This document shows positions 21,913 to 35,038 of a stretch of 64,000 nt of DNA, piece by piece. Made by a program: the position numbers and the translations under genes. Under the pieces are notes generated by a model that worked only from the letters and a program-made list of their open reading frames with translations, was not told the origin of the DNA and made no database searches. The stretch is taken from contig JASXTE010000014.1 in the NCBI GenBank assembly GCA_030280995.1, positions 23,217,150 through 23,281,149 on the forward strand. Direction: 5' to 3'. The DNA comes from Hemileia vastatrix (Eukaryota > Basidiomycota > Pucciniomycetes > Pucciniales > Zaghouaniaceae). Each line of letters starts with the position of its first letter. Within the stretch, counting starts at the first letter, position 1.

Positions 21913-22850
21913 TGTCAGCCAGGCTACTAGGCTTATCCAGTAAAATAATTAATTATCTTACTGAGATGAAGCCACGCCTTTTTAATCCTATTAATAATTA
22001 ATTATTTATTGCTTAATTATGTATTACTTACAATTAACTAGCTAAGTACATTAAGTAATTTTAATAATTAATAAAAATAAATGTCCCATACATTTTTACT
22101 CCCTAACACCGTGCTCAATAATAAAGTTGAGAAAGGAATAAAAAATAGTATTAAAAATAAAATAAAATCTAAAAAAAATCAAATTCCTTTATTAAGAGAT
22201 TTAAATTTACGTTAAAACAACATTTTAAATCAAATGTTTTATACTAAGTGTGACAAACTAAGGGAACTCAAGTTTTATTTCAAATAAAAATGATACCTTT
22301 CATTGACGCACCATTTAGTATATCTTTTTATATTTCACATACTCTCTTTATTTAGTTTCTTCCTCTCACACCCTTTTATTAGGTAGTGTTAACTCCGTGT
22401 TTTTATCTCTCACATTTTGCCTATAAAAGGCCCTACATTTTTGTACTTTTCGAGTCATTCCATTACTTACTTATTAAAACATTTACTACACTTTAAATAT
22501 TTATTACTATTTCTTATTGTTTTAGTATTTACAAATATGTAATTCTAACTCATTAATTATAATAATATTTATAAATTTTCTACCTCTTATATTTGAGTAA
22601 AACTAATAAAAGATAGAAGTACGTACCCTAAACTTTGAGAATCCAAAAATCTCCTTGGTACTGCCATTGGACCGCCATTAAAAACCTTCTGGACATAAAA
22701 GACCCCTTGAAAATTGAGGCCCTTTCCAAATAGTCAACAGCGCATTGATATCTTGAAGCTGGAAAAAGAGGGACCATCAACAACGAGGTGCCAATAGGAT
22801 GAGTATATGACAAAGACAACAAACGTCATCAGTCACGTGACTTAATTTTT
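21913..22850 (+). repeat. Ty3-B 5' LTR
   Basis: 21913-22708 matches 29656-30450. The remaining 140 bp up to the candidate primer site lacks a match because the 3' LTR appears truncated. A TATA-like CCTATAAAAGG lies near 22420. The exact 3' boundary is uncertain. Confidence 0.65.
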
Positions 22851-22873
22851 TGCTGCGACCAGGAATCAAACCG
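22851..22873 (+). other. Candidate Ty3-B primer-binding site
   Basis: TGCGACCAGGAATCAAACC is complementary to the T-arm and acceptor end of a tRNA-like sequence (GGTTTGATTCCTGGTCGCA). Its position, just past the 5' LTR and before the leader, suits a primer site. The expected leading TGG is not intact, and the tRNA identity was not determined. Confidence 0.4.
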
Positions 22874-23063
22874 TGCTCCAAAAATTAGGTTCATATATTG
22901 ACAATAGTCATATATATTTGTGGTAATTGTTTGATTACTAATTGTGGTTCATTTTACACATTTCATTGCACATGTACATCTTTTGTTACTCAGCACTCTG
23001 TAAAGTGGCATTAACTTGCTCATTTTACAGGGGGAGGTGTCTGGCAAAATTAAATTTTTTTTT

Positions 23064-23500
23064 CCTAGTTGACAAAGATAGAACTATATTTCTCTTAGTC
23101 CTAGAAGTGATATAAGAGTTAAATTAATTATATTATTTTTTTAATTATTTCAGTTGACTTCTGTCCTGATAATTAGAAATTTATATTATTGTTTAAGTTG
23201 ACAAATTATCCTGGAAGTTAAATTTAAAAATAATATAAATTAATTAAATTATATCAAATTATTTCAGTTGACAATAAAGTTCTAGTAATTAAAATTATTT
23301 CAGTTGACATTAAGTCCTGGTAATTAAATATCCTTCAGTTGATTTTAATCCTGATAATTATCAAAATTTAATTTGTTGATTAAAAATTAATTTTCTTCAG
23401 TTGATTTCTTTAATCCTGATTATAAAATTTAATTTGAATTAATAAAAATTTTGATTATTATTCCAGTTGATTTTTATCCTGAAGATTTTAAAAAAAATTT
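23064..23500 (+). repeat. Ty3-B leader repeat: CAGTTGAY - short gap - RTCCTGRTAATTA
   Basis: About eight sense-strand copies start near 23066, 23151, 23195, 23265, 23301, 23336, 23398 and 23464. In each, CAGTTGA(C/T) is followed after about 3-8 nt (longer in the first copy) by (G/A)TCCTG, usually then GTAATTA or ATAATTA. GAC tends to go with GTC and GAT with ATC, so a tiny stem is kept. The array lies in the untranslated leader just before the gag ATG at 23584. Confidence 0.65.
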
Positions 23501-23583
23501 ATTTATTTTTCTTTTAATAAAAGCAAAAATAAAACTAATAAAACTTAATATTTTCTTCCCTCAGTTCAGGTTAAATTTAAAAA

Positions 23584-26500
23584 ATGACTGATCAAGGTGT
23601 TTCTGCTACCTGTGAAGAGGAATTGGATCTGATTGATTATGATGAAGCTAATTCTGTAAGTTCTCCCTTGACTACAAAATTGGCTCAAATTAATCAATCA
23701 TTGGACCAATCAGGATGTGGAAATGGAGGAAGTGGAAATACAAGTGGAGACAAATGCTCAGGAACAAAAGCCTTCTATCAACCCCCTAGAAGGACTTCCA
23801 AAAGGCTTCAAAATGAAAAAGATGCCTTTACCTCAGCAAGTAAAGAATCTCTCCACCCACATAAAGGAACTGAGGAAAGAGAACTTAAGACTGAGAGCAA
23901 GAACAGACTCACTAGAAGAAAAGGTAAGAAAAATAGATGCCTTTCTTCAAGAGAAGAGGAGACCTCCTCCCCCCAGGTATCTTCCACAATTGGCTCCCCA
24001 GAAACCAGAAAAGGTGGAAGTATCAAAGTGGCAGTGGGATTGGTTAAACACCCAGTGGGATTATCTGTCTCAAAATCAGCAGCCTCAAATGCCTCAGGCA
24101 TGTCCGTCAAGACCCAGTCAATTCAACCCCACACATTCTCACCCTTATCAAGGAGACAGAAAAAGAAAAAGCAATCTTTAGATCTTGCCCAAGCCTTGGT
24201 AAGCCTCTCTATTGAATCTCAAGTACTATTTCTTGTTGCTGATTCAGTTCCTTCAGGTAATTCTGGAAAAGGAGATGAAACTGTGAGACCAGTAGTGGCT
24301 GATAAGAGTAGACAAATCACTCAATATTCTAATGTATCAAATCCTTTAGTTTTAATTGCTGCTTCAATGATAAATCCTGAAATGGCTATTATTGATGAAA
24401 CACTTGAGCCTGAGTTTGATGAGAATCTGGAAAGTTACTCTGTTTCTTTATTGAGAAACACTCCAGAAGTAGCAAAAACTTATGATGAATATTTGAGGGA
24501 TATTATTTCTAAACAAAATCATATAATGAACAACATGCAATTGACTCAGAAAAAAAATAGTTTGTTAACTGAACAGGGTTATCAAGCATTGAGGAGTGAG
24601 TTGAAGAGAGTTTCTGATAATTTGTTTCATTACAAATTAACTCATGAAAAGAAATTTGCTTTATGGAAAAATATCAAGAATGATTTGTCTAAACTACAAG
24701 ATACTGTGTCTATCTGTTTCCAGGAGCTAGAGGTAGATAAGATGAACCTAAAAAGATTGATTGATCATTATTCATCTTTTCAAAATAAAACTCAGTTATC
24801 TTTTGCAACAATCAATGAGATTTTATCTAGTCTTCCAACAGTGAAAACCAGACTAACATCCATTGAAGAGAAATTGAATTCATTGTTTAATGATCAAAAA
24901 TATTCTGACATTTTTTTGAAGGAAAATATAGTACAGGATGCTCCAAATTTACCTGTTGCTAGTTCATCTAAACTAAAATTAGATTCAGAAATGCATGTTT
25001 ATACCACTGAGTTTCCATACTAAATTGATGATGCACCAGGATCTTTAACAGAAGGATTAAACAATGAGATTACTGCACAATTGGAGAATTTAAAGCTGCT
25101 TCTTACTCAGAAACAAGCTAATACTAAGGAGACTCCTTCAAATCAAAAGTATTGGCCAAAACTTGACCAGTATCCAACATTTGATGGTGATTCTTCTTCT
25201 GATTGGCAGCAATTCATTTTCAGAATTTATAACTTGGAAAATTCTTACAAACTTCCAGATGAGGAAATTGTGTCTAAGTTAATTTATTTGTTTACCAATG
25301 TAGCCCTAATGTGGTATGAATCTGTTCTCTTGGATAGGAATGACTACTCATGGGAAGATTGGAAGAAATTGATTAAAGCACAATTTGGTGGCTCCAAGTT
25401 TAGGATGGCTCAACAAAGGCAGTATGAGGAAACTAGATATAGCTCTTCTACTGATAAACCTATTGAGTTCTTAATGAAACTTATAAAAATCTTGAGGGCA
25501 ATGGACCCAAATATGGAGTTTGAGTTATGGAAGGACAGGATCCTTTATAAATTACCAATGTCTTTGAGAGACTTGATAGTGGCTAGGACTGAGTTCTCCA
25601 GAGAACCTTCTTCCATCATTAATACTTGTAATGAGAACCTTCTAAACAACAAGTATGATTCCAGAAGATTAATTCCTAGAACCTCTTTGGAGAAATCCTC
25701 CACTTACCAACAGAAACCTCTGGAAAAGGTTGGTAAAACTTCTGCCCCTGTTGCACCTAAAAAGTATGCAACAAACACTTGCTTCAAGTGCAACAATCCT
25801 TGGAAGAAAGGCCATGTCTGTAACAAGAATATAAATCTTGTTGAACAAACTGAGCAGCATGCTGATGACACAATAGCACTGGATGATACTTCAAGTGATT
25901 GTGCCAGCAATATTTCATATGAATCTCAACAAGAAATCTTGATGCTGGAAGAAGATATTCATTATTTAAATACTATCAATATTGATAATAATGATTTATC
26001 TACAGTTGAGGATTCTGAGATCATAAAGAAAATTTAGGATAGCTCAATTGTTATTTCCCCTCTCAAGGCACCAGTCTTGATCAATGGAACCAGCATTGAA
26101 GTTGTTCTGGATTCTGGAGCTGGAGGAAGTGTAGTATCTGAAAAAGAACTTGCTTCAGTGTATCAAGACTATAAATCAAAACATACGCCTATCATTTCTG
26201 AAAATTGGAGAGGTTATGGCTCTGTTTTGTCCCCCATTAGTGAATACAAAGCCACAGTGTTTTTTAAATATAATCATGGTTTTGTAAGAGCTATTTGCCA
26301 TTTTTTTGTCATAAAAAATGATAACTTTAGCAGTTGGTTTATTATAGGAAATGATATTTTAACCAAGTATGGCATAAAATTGGATTCTTCAAACCAATGT
26401 TTCACAATGGGGATGAATGGGAAGAGAAAATTTAAGATTTCCTCCCCCAAAAAATTATTAAAACCAGAATTGAACACATTTAATTCTGTGGTTCAATATA

Positions 26501-29500
26501 AAGGAAGATCTACAAAAGAAATTCATGCGCTTATGTCTGAAATTGACAATGCTTCTTTTGGAGAACAACTTTCTGGTGAGGATAAAGATTCCATCATTAA
26601 ATTGATGAAATCTTTTCCTATGGCCTTTGCTCATGGGTCACATGAACTAGGATTAGTTAAAGAAGAAATGAAACTTTCATTATCTTGTCCATTAACTGAC
26701 ATACCACCTAGTTTAAAAAAGAAGCCTTATCCTTCTTCTCCCACAAAGAGAAAAGATATTGAAGACAATATTTCTACCATTTTAAAAATGAATATTATTG
26801 AAAAGGTAGTTGAAACACCTAAACATTGTGTTATCTCACCTGTCCTAACTTCTTATGAGAAAGGTAAAGCCAGGTTATGTGGTGATTATAGAGCATTAAA
26901 TACTTATACTGTTGATGATATCTATCCTTTATCTAGAATTAGCTCTATACATGCTACCTTACAAGGTGCTAAATATATCAGCTGTCAGGATGGTAACAAG
27001 GGATATCACCAGGTACCTGTTAAGAATAATTCCCAGAATTTTCTAATGATTGCTACTAATATGGGTATTTATAAGTATGTTAGGATGCCATTTGGCCCTA
27101 AAAATGCCCCTTCAGTTTTTCAAAAAGTTATGGATAACACATTCCATCAAGAAATAATTGAAGGATGGCTGATGGTTTATATTGATGATATCATTATATT
27201 GTCAAAAACATTTGAGGACCATCTTAACCATCTGTGTAAAGTGTTCCACAAAATGGATGAAACAAATATGACACTTGCTTTGAAGAAATGTAAATTTGGT
27301 TTTCATTCTTTAAAAGTACTTGGTTATGTTGTTTCAGGGTTACAGATATGTGTTGACAAAAACAATGTGGTAGACATACAGTAGGTGAAGGCTCTTACCA
27401 CAGTTAGAGAGCTCCAGAGTTTTTTGGGAATGTGTGGATGCTATAGACAGTATATTAAAAATTACCAAGTCATAGCTTTACCCCTTATCCAATTGACTAG
27501 AAAGGATGTTGCTTTTGGCTGGAATAGTGAAAGACAGAGAGCTTTTGACACTATGAAACACTGTTCGATGTCAGCACAAATTCTTGCTTTACCTGACTTT
27601 AATCAACCATTTGTTTTGTACACTGATTCCAGTTTTATTGGTCTTGGTGCTGCCCTCCATCAAAAACAAGTGATGAATGATAAAGTATCAGAAGTAGTAA
27701 TTTGTTATATTTCAAGAAACTTGAGAAATAGTGAATTGAAATATGGTGCCACTCAGCTTGAATGTTTAGCCATAGTGTGGGCTCTAGAAACGCTACATTC
27801 TTACCTAGATGACCAGAAATTTGAACTTGGCACTGACTGCAGTGCAGTTAAATCCCTTTTAAACTTGAAAACACCCAACAGAAATATGTTCAGATGTTAG
27901 TTAGCTGTTCAGGAATACAGAGGCAGAATGACAATTATTCATAGGGCTGGTATTGTTCACTCAAATGTGGATATGTTATCAATGTTACCTTTACTAAATG
28001 ATGACTCAAATCCTGCTTATAATCCTGAGGATGAAATTATTCATATTCATGTGATATATGCAGTTGATATGGAGGAAGATCTATTACAGCTTATTCTGGA
28101 TTCATATGATAAGGAGACTGACTTAAAAAAGTTATGCACCATATTAAATGATCCAAAGAATGCTTCAATGCAAGCATTAATTAAAACCCTCCCACCAAAG
28201 TACCAAAAGGCTTTGAAAAAAGTTAAATTTTCAATTGATGAAGGATATCTATATTATAGTAAAAAGTTGAGTAATGTAATTGTTATTCCTCCTTCTATGA
28301 AAGAAATCATCTTGAAAATTTGTCATGATGACATATTAGGTGGAAATTTTGATCTTGAAAAAACAATGATCAGAATTAAAAACACTGCTTGGTGGGTTAA
28401 TATGTCTGAAGACACCAAATTATATTTTGAATCTTGTGATTCTTGCCAAAAATCAAAAAGAATGAGTTGTAAGAAAGCTGGATTAATGCAACATATTTAA
28501 CCTCCTGATGCACTATGGCAGATAATAAACATTTATTTTGTAACAGGATAACCTATTTCTGGAAAAGACAGTTATAACTCTTGTTGGGTTATTGTGGACA
28601 GATTCACAAAATTGTTTAAATGTATCCCTACTCACAAGGATGTTTCCACTAAAGAATTAGCTTTCTTATGGTGGTCTCATATGTTTAATACTGCTGGTTT
28701 TCCTAAAGCCATAATCTCTGACAGAGACCCTGAATTTACTTCTGAATTTTGGATGTCTCTGATGGATGTTTGTGGTTGTGATCTGAAACTTTCTACTGCC
28801 CATCACCCTCAGACTGATGGATTAGCTGAAAGAATGATTCAGACTTTAGAGGACATGATAAGAAGGTATTGTGCCTTTGGCCTTGAGTATAAAGACAATG
28901 ACAGATTCACTCATGATTGGGTTACCTTACTTCCTGGGTTGGAATTTTCTTATAATAGCACTGCTCATTCTGTTACTCAAAGAAAGCCTTTTGAGCTCTG
29001 GCTTGGATATGTTCCAAATACTCCTGCCCAAATTCTCAATAATAAAATACCTAAATTGGATTTACATCCTGGTGTAAAATCTTTTCTTCAAATGCAACAC
29101 CTTTGCAGAAGTCATACTCAAAAATGTATTGAAATATGCTTTGAATATGAGAAGAAGAGATGGGACAAATCCCATAAAGAATACACTTTTAAAAAGGGTG
29201 ATGAAGTGTTGATTTCTACAGTCCACTTCAATTTACAAGGTAATAACAAATAGAAAGACCCATTTTGTTGGTCCATTTAATGTCAGAAGAATGATTGGAG
29301 ATAATGCAGTTGAAGTTATTTTTTATTCTCCATATGACAGAAAACATCCTTTTTTTCCAATATCTCTTTTGAAACCTTAAACATCCAATAGTGATTTATT
29401 TTTAAAAAGGAGGGGAAGACCAAAGAAACCCCCTAATGAAATCACTGAGACAGCAGAAATTGATAAGATTCTGAATGACAGAATAGTCACTGCTGAAAAA

Positions 29501-29650
29501 GGTACAGAATATTTATTGAGATTAAAGAATAAATCATCTGAATATGATTCTTGGATACCTGGGAAGGAGATATATAATCTTCCTACTCTACTAAAGAATT
29601 TTAAAAAGAAAAAATTACTGCATTGTTTTTTATTGTTTTTTCTAATGTGA
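23584..29650 (+). pseudogene. Ty3-B gag-pol pseudogene
   Basis: One frame runs from ATG 23584 to 29253, broken only by stops at 25021, 26035, 27382, 27898, 28498 and 28549. It then shifts frame near 29240, with a further TAA at 29378 and the terminal TGA at 29648. Landmarks: capsid-like FDGDSSSDWQQFIFRIYNLE, knuckle CFKCNNPWKKGHVC (25781 on, unusual spacing), protease LDSGAG (26110), RT YIDD (27178-27189), RNase H YTDSSF (27625), integrase HHCC-like DILGGNF with the second His replaced by Asn, and SDRDPEF and GLAERMIQTLE. The first integrase Asp is Tyr (codon 28534). The C terminus has a chromodomain-like stretch (GTEYLLRLKNKSSEYDSW, about 29500-29555). All stops could be single substitutions, so death was recent relative to copia. 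Confidence 0.87.
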
Positions 29651-29655
29651 GGGAG

Positions 29656-30450
29656 TGTCAGCCAGGCTACTAGACTTATCCAGTAAAGTAATTAATTTTC
29701 TTACTGAGATGAAGCCACTCCTTTTTAATCCTATTAATAATTAATTATTTATTGCTTACTTATGTATTACTTACAATTAACTAGCTAAGTACATTAAGTA
29801 ATTTTAATAATTAATAAAAATAAATTTCCCATACATTTTTGCTCCCTAAAACTGTGCTCAATAATACGGTTGAGAAAGGAATAAAAATAGTATTAAAAAT
29901 CTAATAAAATCTAAAAAAAATCAAATTCCTTTATAAAGAGATTTAAATTTACATTAAAACAACATTTTAAATCAAATGTTTTATACTAAGTGTGAAAAAC
30001 TAAGGGAACTCAAGGTTTATTTCAAATAAAAATGATACCTTTTATTGACGCACCATTTAGTATATCTTTTTATATTTCACATACTCTCTTTATTTAGTTT
30101 TTTCCTCTTACACCCTTTTATTAGGTGGTGTTAACTCCGTGTTTTTATCTCTCACATTTTGCCTATAAAAGGCCCTCCATTTTTGTACTTTTTGACTCAT
30201 TCCATTACTTACTTATTAAAACATTGACTACACTTAAAATATTTATTACTATTTCTTATTGTTTTAGTATTTACAAATATGTAGTTCTAACTCATTAATT
30301 ATAATAATATTTATAAGTTTTCTACCTCTTATATTTGAGTAAAACCAATAAGAGATAGAAGTATGTACCCTAAACTTTGAGAATCCAAAAATCCCCTTGT
30401 TACCACCACTGGACCACCAGTAAAAAACTTCTAGACATAAAAGACCCCTT
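29656..30450 (+). repeat. Ty3-B 3' LTR, truncated
   Basis: It begins TGTCAGCCAGG directly after the purine tract GTGAGGGAG (29647-29655). It matches 21913-22708, then breaks off into satellite at about 30451, so the last 140 bp and the target duplication are missing. Confidence 0.8.
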
Positions 30451-33263
30451 TACAAAAAAGCTTTCTAAATCCTCACAAAATGATAGCCCAAAAAGAAAAA
30501 CTAAAAACTCACCTAAACATCACCCAATCCTTCTCAAAATTAGTCAAAATAACAGAAAAATATCACCTACACCTCAAAAAAAACATACCAAAACAGAAGC
30601 CTCATCAAAACACCCAAAAAAACATCACTAAATTCTCTGAAAAATAACACCAAACCATCACCAGATCCTCACCAAAATATATTAAAATACTTACCAAAGC
30701 ATCATCAAAACCCAACCAAAGTCTCAAAAAATCTTTCCATAATCTCACCAAAATCTCAACCCCCCAAAGCCTAAACAAAAAATCACAAAAATAATCAGAA
30801 AAAACTTACCAAAGGCACACCAAAAGCACAAAAAAAAGCTCATCAAAACATTAAAAAAACCCTACAAAATAATTTCCAAATACTCACCAAACTCTAACTA
30901 AATTCTTACCAGATAAAAAATCAAAAACTCACCTAACCCTCACCAAAATATAGCCTTTATCTCACCAAAATCTCATCCAAAACCTTACCAAATCTGCAAA
31001 AAAAACTAACCAAATCCTCACCAAATATTCCCAACAAAATCTCACAAACCATTCACCAAAATCTCAAATACATCTAACCAAACTTCACAAATCACTCACC
31101 AAAAACTTACCAAAAAACAACCACTCTCCTTCCAACACCTCACAATAACCACACAAAAAACCTCAAAAAGACCCAAAAAACTCCCAAAAATAAAATCAAA
31201 AATATCTCATAACTATCTCACCAAAATCTCATCAAACACTCATAAACTCCTCACCAGAAGCTCACAAAAACCTCTCAAAAGACATCACCAAAACAACCAA
31301 AGCCTTTTCAAAACCCAACCAAATGAAAACCATAAAGCCCTCCAAAATTTCACCAAAAAAACAACCTCAAAAAATATTCACCAAAAAAAACAACATCAAA
31401 AAATACACACCAAAAAAAATCCAAACCTGCATCCAATCCCCTCATAAAAACTCAACAAGACCTAAAAAACCCTCACAAAAGCCTCATAAACTCTCAATAA
31501 AACATTATCAAAATTCCCCTTAAAAAAGACAACCAAAATCAAACCAAAACCCTGTCAATGAGAGCAACTTAAATCTCACCACACTTAAACATCCTCATAA
31601 AAAAGCCACTAAAACATCACCCAAACACCGATCAAAAAAGCAATCAAAATTTCATCATGACCTTACCAAATTCTTTCTGAGCCTCACCAAAACATTTCCA
31701 AAACTTTTTCAAAACCCCTCAAATAAATAAGAAGTAAAAATTTATCAAAATTAGTATAGTGCCTTCCTAAATTTGCACCAAACCCTAAACAAGACTGCAT
31801 AAAATCAAAAAGGAAACCAATTGAAGCTCACCAAAAACTCTTTAAACCTCTAGCCCCCAGAGAGTAACCACCAAAACCCCACCACAAAAAAAATCTCACT
31901 AAAACTCTGAGAAATCTCACCCAAACCTAACCAAAACTTCAAAATACTCTTACCAAATTCACACCATAGTCTCACTAACTCACCCTAGAATGAACCAATG
32001 GAAGCTCACCAAAACCTCACTAAACCCTTACCCAACCCACATAAAAATAACCATCCGAAACACCATAAAAAACCACTCAAAAGCTCACCACATAAAACAC
32101 CAACACAAAATTTAATCTGCACCAAATCCTAACCAAAACCTCTCCAAAACCATACAAAATACCATCTTCAATTCAATGAAAGCAAATGAAATACTAAAAA
32201 AATCACACCAAATAAAAACCAATTGAAGCTCACAAAAACCACACCAAAATAAAACCACCAAAACCTCACTAAATCAAACCACCAAAACCTGGCCAAAACC
32301 TCACCAAAAATCCCACTGAAACCTCACCAACACTTTACCAAAAACTCACCAAAACCTCACCAAAAAATCAACAAGATCACAGCCAAATACTCACTAAAGC
32401 TTACCCAACCCTAGAGAAGAAACCAACCAAAACATCACCAAAACATCATAAAGAAAACTCACAAAATTCTAAAACGATTCTCACCAAACCCTCACCAAAT
32501 ACTAACAGATATTTCACCCAAATACTCACAAAATCCTTACTAAAACCTTACCAAAGCATCACCACCCCCCTCCCCCAAAGAAATTACAAAGCTCTTGTTG
32601 AAACCCCCCCCCCAAAAAAAAACCACCAATATCTTACCAGTACTTCATTCATAACTTTATCAAAATATCACAAAATCCTCTCCAACCCTCCTCCTGAAAA
32701 CCCACTAAACTCTCAATGATACCACTACTAATAAACTACCATTAACTCACCAATACCCTATTCAAAAATTTATCAAAATATAACCAAAACCTCCTCAAAA
32801 TCTCACTAGCTCCCCCAAAAAAAAATTGAGCCACTAACACTTCACTAATACCTGATTCAAGAATACACCAAAATATTAAAAAAACTCCCTTGAATCCCCT
32901 GTAAAAAAATAAGAAAATATCACCAAACCCCAAAATAAAAAAGATAAAAAATCTCATCAAACCCCATATAAAAACTACCAAAATGTCACACAAATGTCAC
33001 ACAAACCACATAAAAAACACCAAAACCTCAGCAAAATACCAATCAAAACACTACCAAAAAAACCACCAAAATATTACAAAACTCTAGCTTAATACAACCC
33101 AAAACATCAACATAAGTTTACAAAAGCAACACCAGAATCTCACAAAATTCACACCTGAGCCTATGAAACTCCTCTCAGAAACCTCTCAAAACCTCATAAA
33201 AACCTCACAAAAACTTTATCTCACAAAAGACCTTCCAAAACCTCACTAAAATGTCACAAATTA
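30451..33263. repeat. C/A-rich satellite array, 2.8 kb
   Basis: Continuous TCACCAAAAC-like repetition, for example CTCACCAAAACCTCACC near 32300-32370, with G very rare on the + strand. It continues beyond the Harbinger copy 1 insertion at 49332. There are no genes. Short open frames are compositional. Confidence 0.8.
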
Positions 33264-33831
33264 GGGGGTGTCAGTTGTGGAAAATCTGCACTTAACTTAA
33301 GTGTGGATTTCAGAGCAAATCAGCACTTAAATTTTGTAAAATAGTCACTTATTTTGAAAATGGGTTTCAGTTATGACTTCAAATCAGAAAATTTTTCCCA
33401 ATATTTTTTCACAACCACTTATTGGCCACATCATCCCTTTCTTTCCCACCCCATTCCTGTCAAATGAGACACCCAGACCTCCATCCCCTCATCAATTCTT
33501 GGAACACACTCCTCACTGAGATTTTAAAGATTTTCTTGTTACATTTTAACCAGGAATTTTTTTTACTTTATTTTTTTATATTTTCAGCCTCTTAACCTCT
33601 TTTCTTGTAACACACCAGTTTCATAATGCCTCCCAGAAAATCCAATACTCAAAAGGCAACTCAAAAAAAACTTCATCAAAAAGGTCTTCCCATAATGCAA
33701 GCCCCTCACCTGAGAAATCAAAGTCTGGACAGCTAAAAAAGGAAGATTATCTCATCATTATCAACTTACTCAAAATTAAATCAAATTATGATGCATGTTT
33801 TGGATGTGAGAAGCCCACTCAAATCAGACGT

Positions 33832-34968
33832 TGTGGTAGCCTAAAGTTTAGTACGGCACCTAAATATGTAAATGGAGTTATTACGGCGTGCAAGATTGGC
33901 GTTATTATTTTTTATATATAAAAGGGTTTTATTTAATTTATTTGAGTTTTAAATATGAAGAAATTGGTCACGAGCGAATGCCTACACGAAAACAATTTAT
34001 TTTACGGAGAAAACTTATTTTTACGGCCTGAAAAATTTATAAGTATTAAGTCGAGTCACTCAAGAACCTTGGGAAATTTTCCCAGAATTTTTACTATTTT
34101 TCTTATATTTTTAAATGAATTTTAAAGTTTTATAGAAATATTTACGTTTTCAGAAATTACTTAACTTCGATGAATTTTCACGGGGTAATTAGAGCTGCGC
34201 AGACTACGAAAATTAGTTTGGTATGTAAAGGGGAAGTAGCTCTATTATGTGTAATTTTTCTAGATTTTTTATTATAGTTTTAAGGTTCTAAATTGAGTCC
34301 GGAAGTCCGGACGGACTCCGTTTCGACTCCGTACGGACTCCGCTTTGACTCCGTACGGACTCCGTACGGGCTCCGGATTGACTCTGGAAGAGCTCTGGAG
34401 GGGAAAACTTAGGCACGTGACTAGGAATACTTAAGCGCTTCTCAAACTCGAAATTGAGAGGGGGACAGATCATACAGCTTAATCATTAACCACCACGGTC
34501 TCATTTTTTATTACTCAACAAATTAAATAAGTTACAATACCCTTATAACATTTATTATTTTTACATAACATTTTAGAAATACAATTCAACAATTTAAATC
34601 ACACTTCATATAGGGTATCTTTAGAAAGGTCTTCATCGCTGGGACTTGATTATTGCTGTCTCATATAAATTTAAATTATTATAAAAACATAAAAGTCAAT
34701 CTTTTCAGATCTTTCACTGGTACACCTTAATTGTTGTTATCAGTATTTCTTTTATCAACAGCCACTTTCTTTAAATCTCAATAAGCGTTAATTATTTTAG
34801 AGTTTCATTATTTTCATCAATAAGATCCAAGTAGATTGGTTAGCTTAGTGATTTAGAATTCCCATTTTGTTATTTTTTTATTGGAAGGACGGGGTTTTCG
34901 GCTAAATCCACATATCTCCTCCGGATTCTGCTTACAGCAAGGCGACTGTAAGAGTTTACCTTACCATA
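33832..34968 (+). repeat. Ty3-A 5' LTR (1137 bp)
   Basis: Termini are TGTGGTA and TACCATA, an imperfect 7-bp inverted pair, ending in TA rather than the usual CA. A TATA-like TTATATATAAAAGGG lies near 33910-33925. It contains the GC-rich minisatellite listed separately. Confidence 0.93.
34290..34385 (+). repeat. LTR-internal minisatellite, unit about 11 bp (CGGACTCCGTA)
   Basis: Roughly eight diverged copies of GGACTCCG(T/C)(A/T) stand next to each other in the LTR and again at 45358-45453 in the 3' LTR. Units are rich in CpG and partly self-complementary. The old solo LTR has a decayed counterpart at 3575-3645. Confidence 0.75.
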
Positions 34969-34970
34969 GT

Positions 34971-34988
34971 TGGCGCCCAACGTGGGGT
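34971..34988 (+). other. Ty3-A primer-binding site, tRNA-Lys type
   Basis: TGGCGCCCAACGTGGGG starts 2 nt after the LTR. This is the well-known site complementary to the 3' end of tRNA-Lys1,2. Complementarity to the host's own tRNA-Lys should be checked in its genome. Confidence 0.88.
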
Positions 34989-35038
34989 TCGATTTCTCTA
35001 GCTTTCTTTAAAGACTTACTTGGATCAAGAACGTTATT

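Larger units (their letters stand above)
21913..30450 (+). mobile_element. Ty3-B: chromodomain-type Ty3 retrotransposon, inactivated
   Basis: Direct repeats beginning TGTCAGCCAGGCTACTAG occur at 21913 and 29656. Between them are a leader with a hairpin-like repeat (23064-23500) and one long gag-pol frame (23584 on). The domain order is capsid, knuckle, protease, RT, RNase H, integrase, then a chromodomain-like C terminus, which is the Ty3 chromovirus order. The LTRs differ at roughly 4% by eye. It is older than Ty3-A and inactive. Confidence 0.88.

Noticed and set aside
22851..22873. Antisense tRNA gene suggested by a T-arm-like sequence
   Set aside because: Only about 20 bp resembles a tRNA 3' end, and no cloverleaf follows. 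Its place after an LTR fits a primer-binding site better.
34288..34473. 61-codon minus-strand ORF in both Ty3-A LTRs
   Set aside because: It is a translation of the CGGACTCCGTA minisatellite. Its identity in both LTRs reflects LTR duplication, not coding selection.
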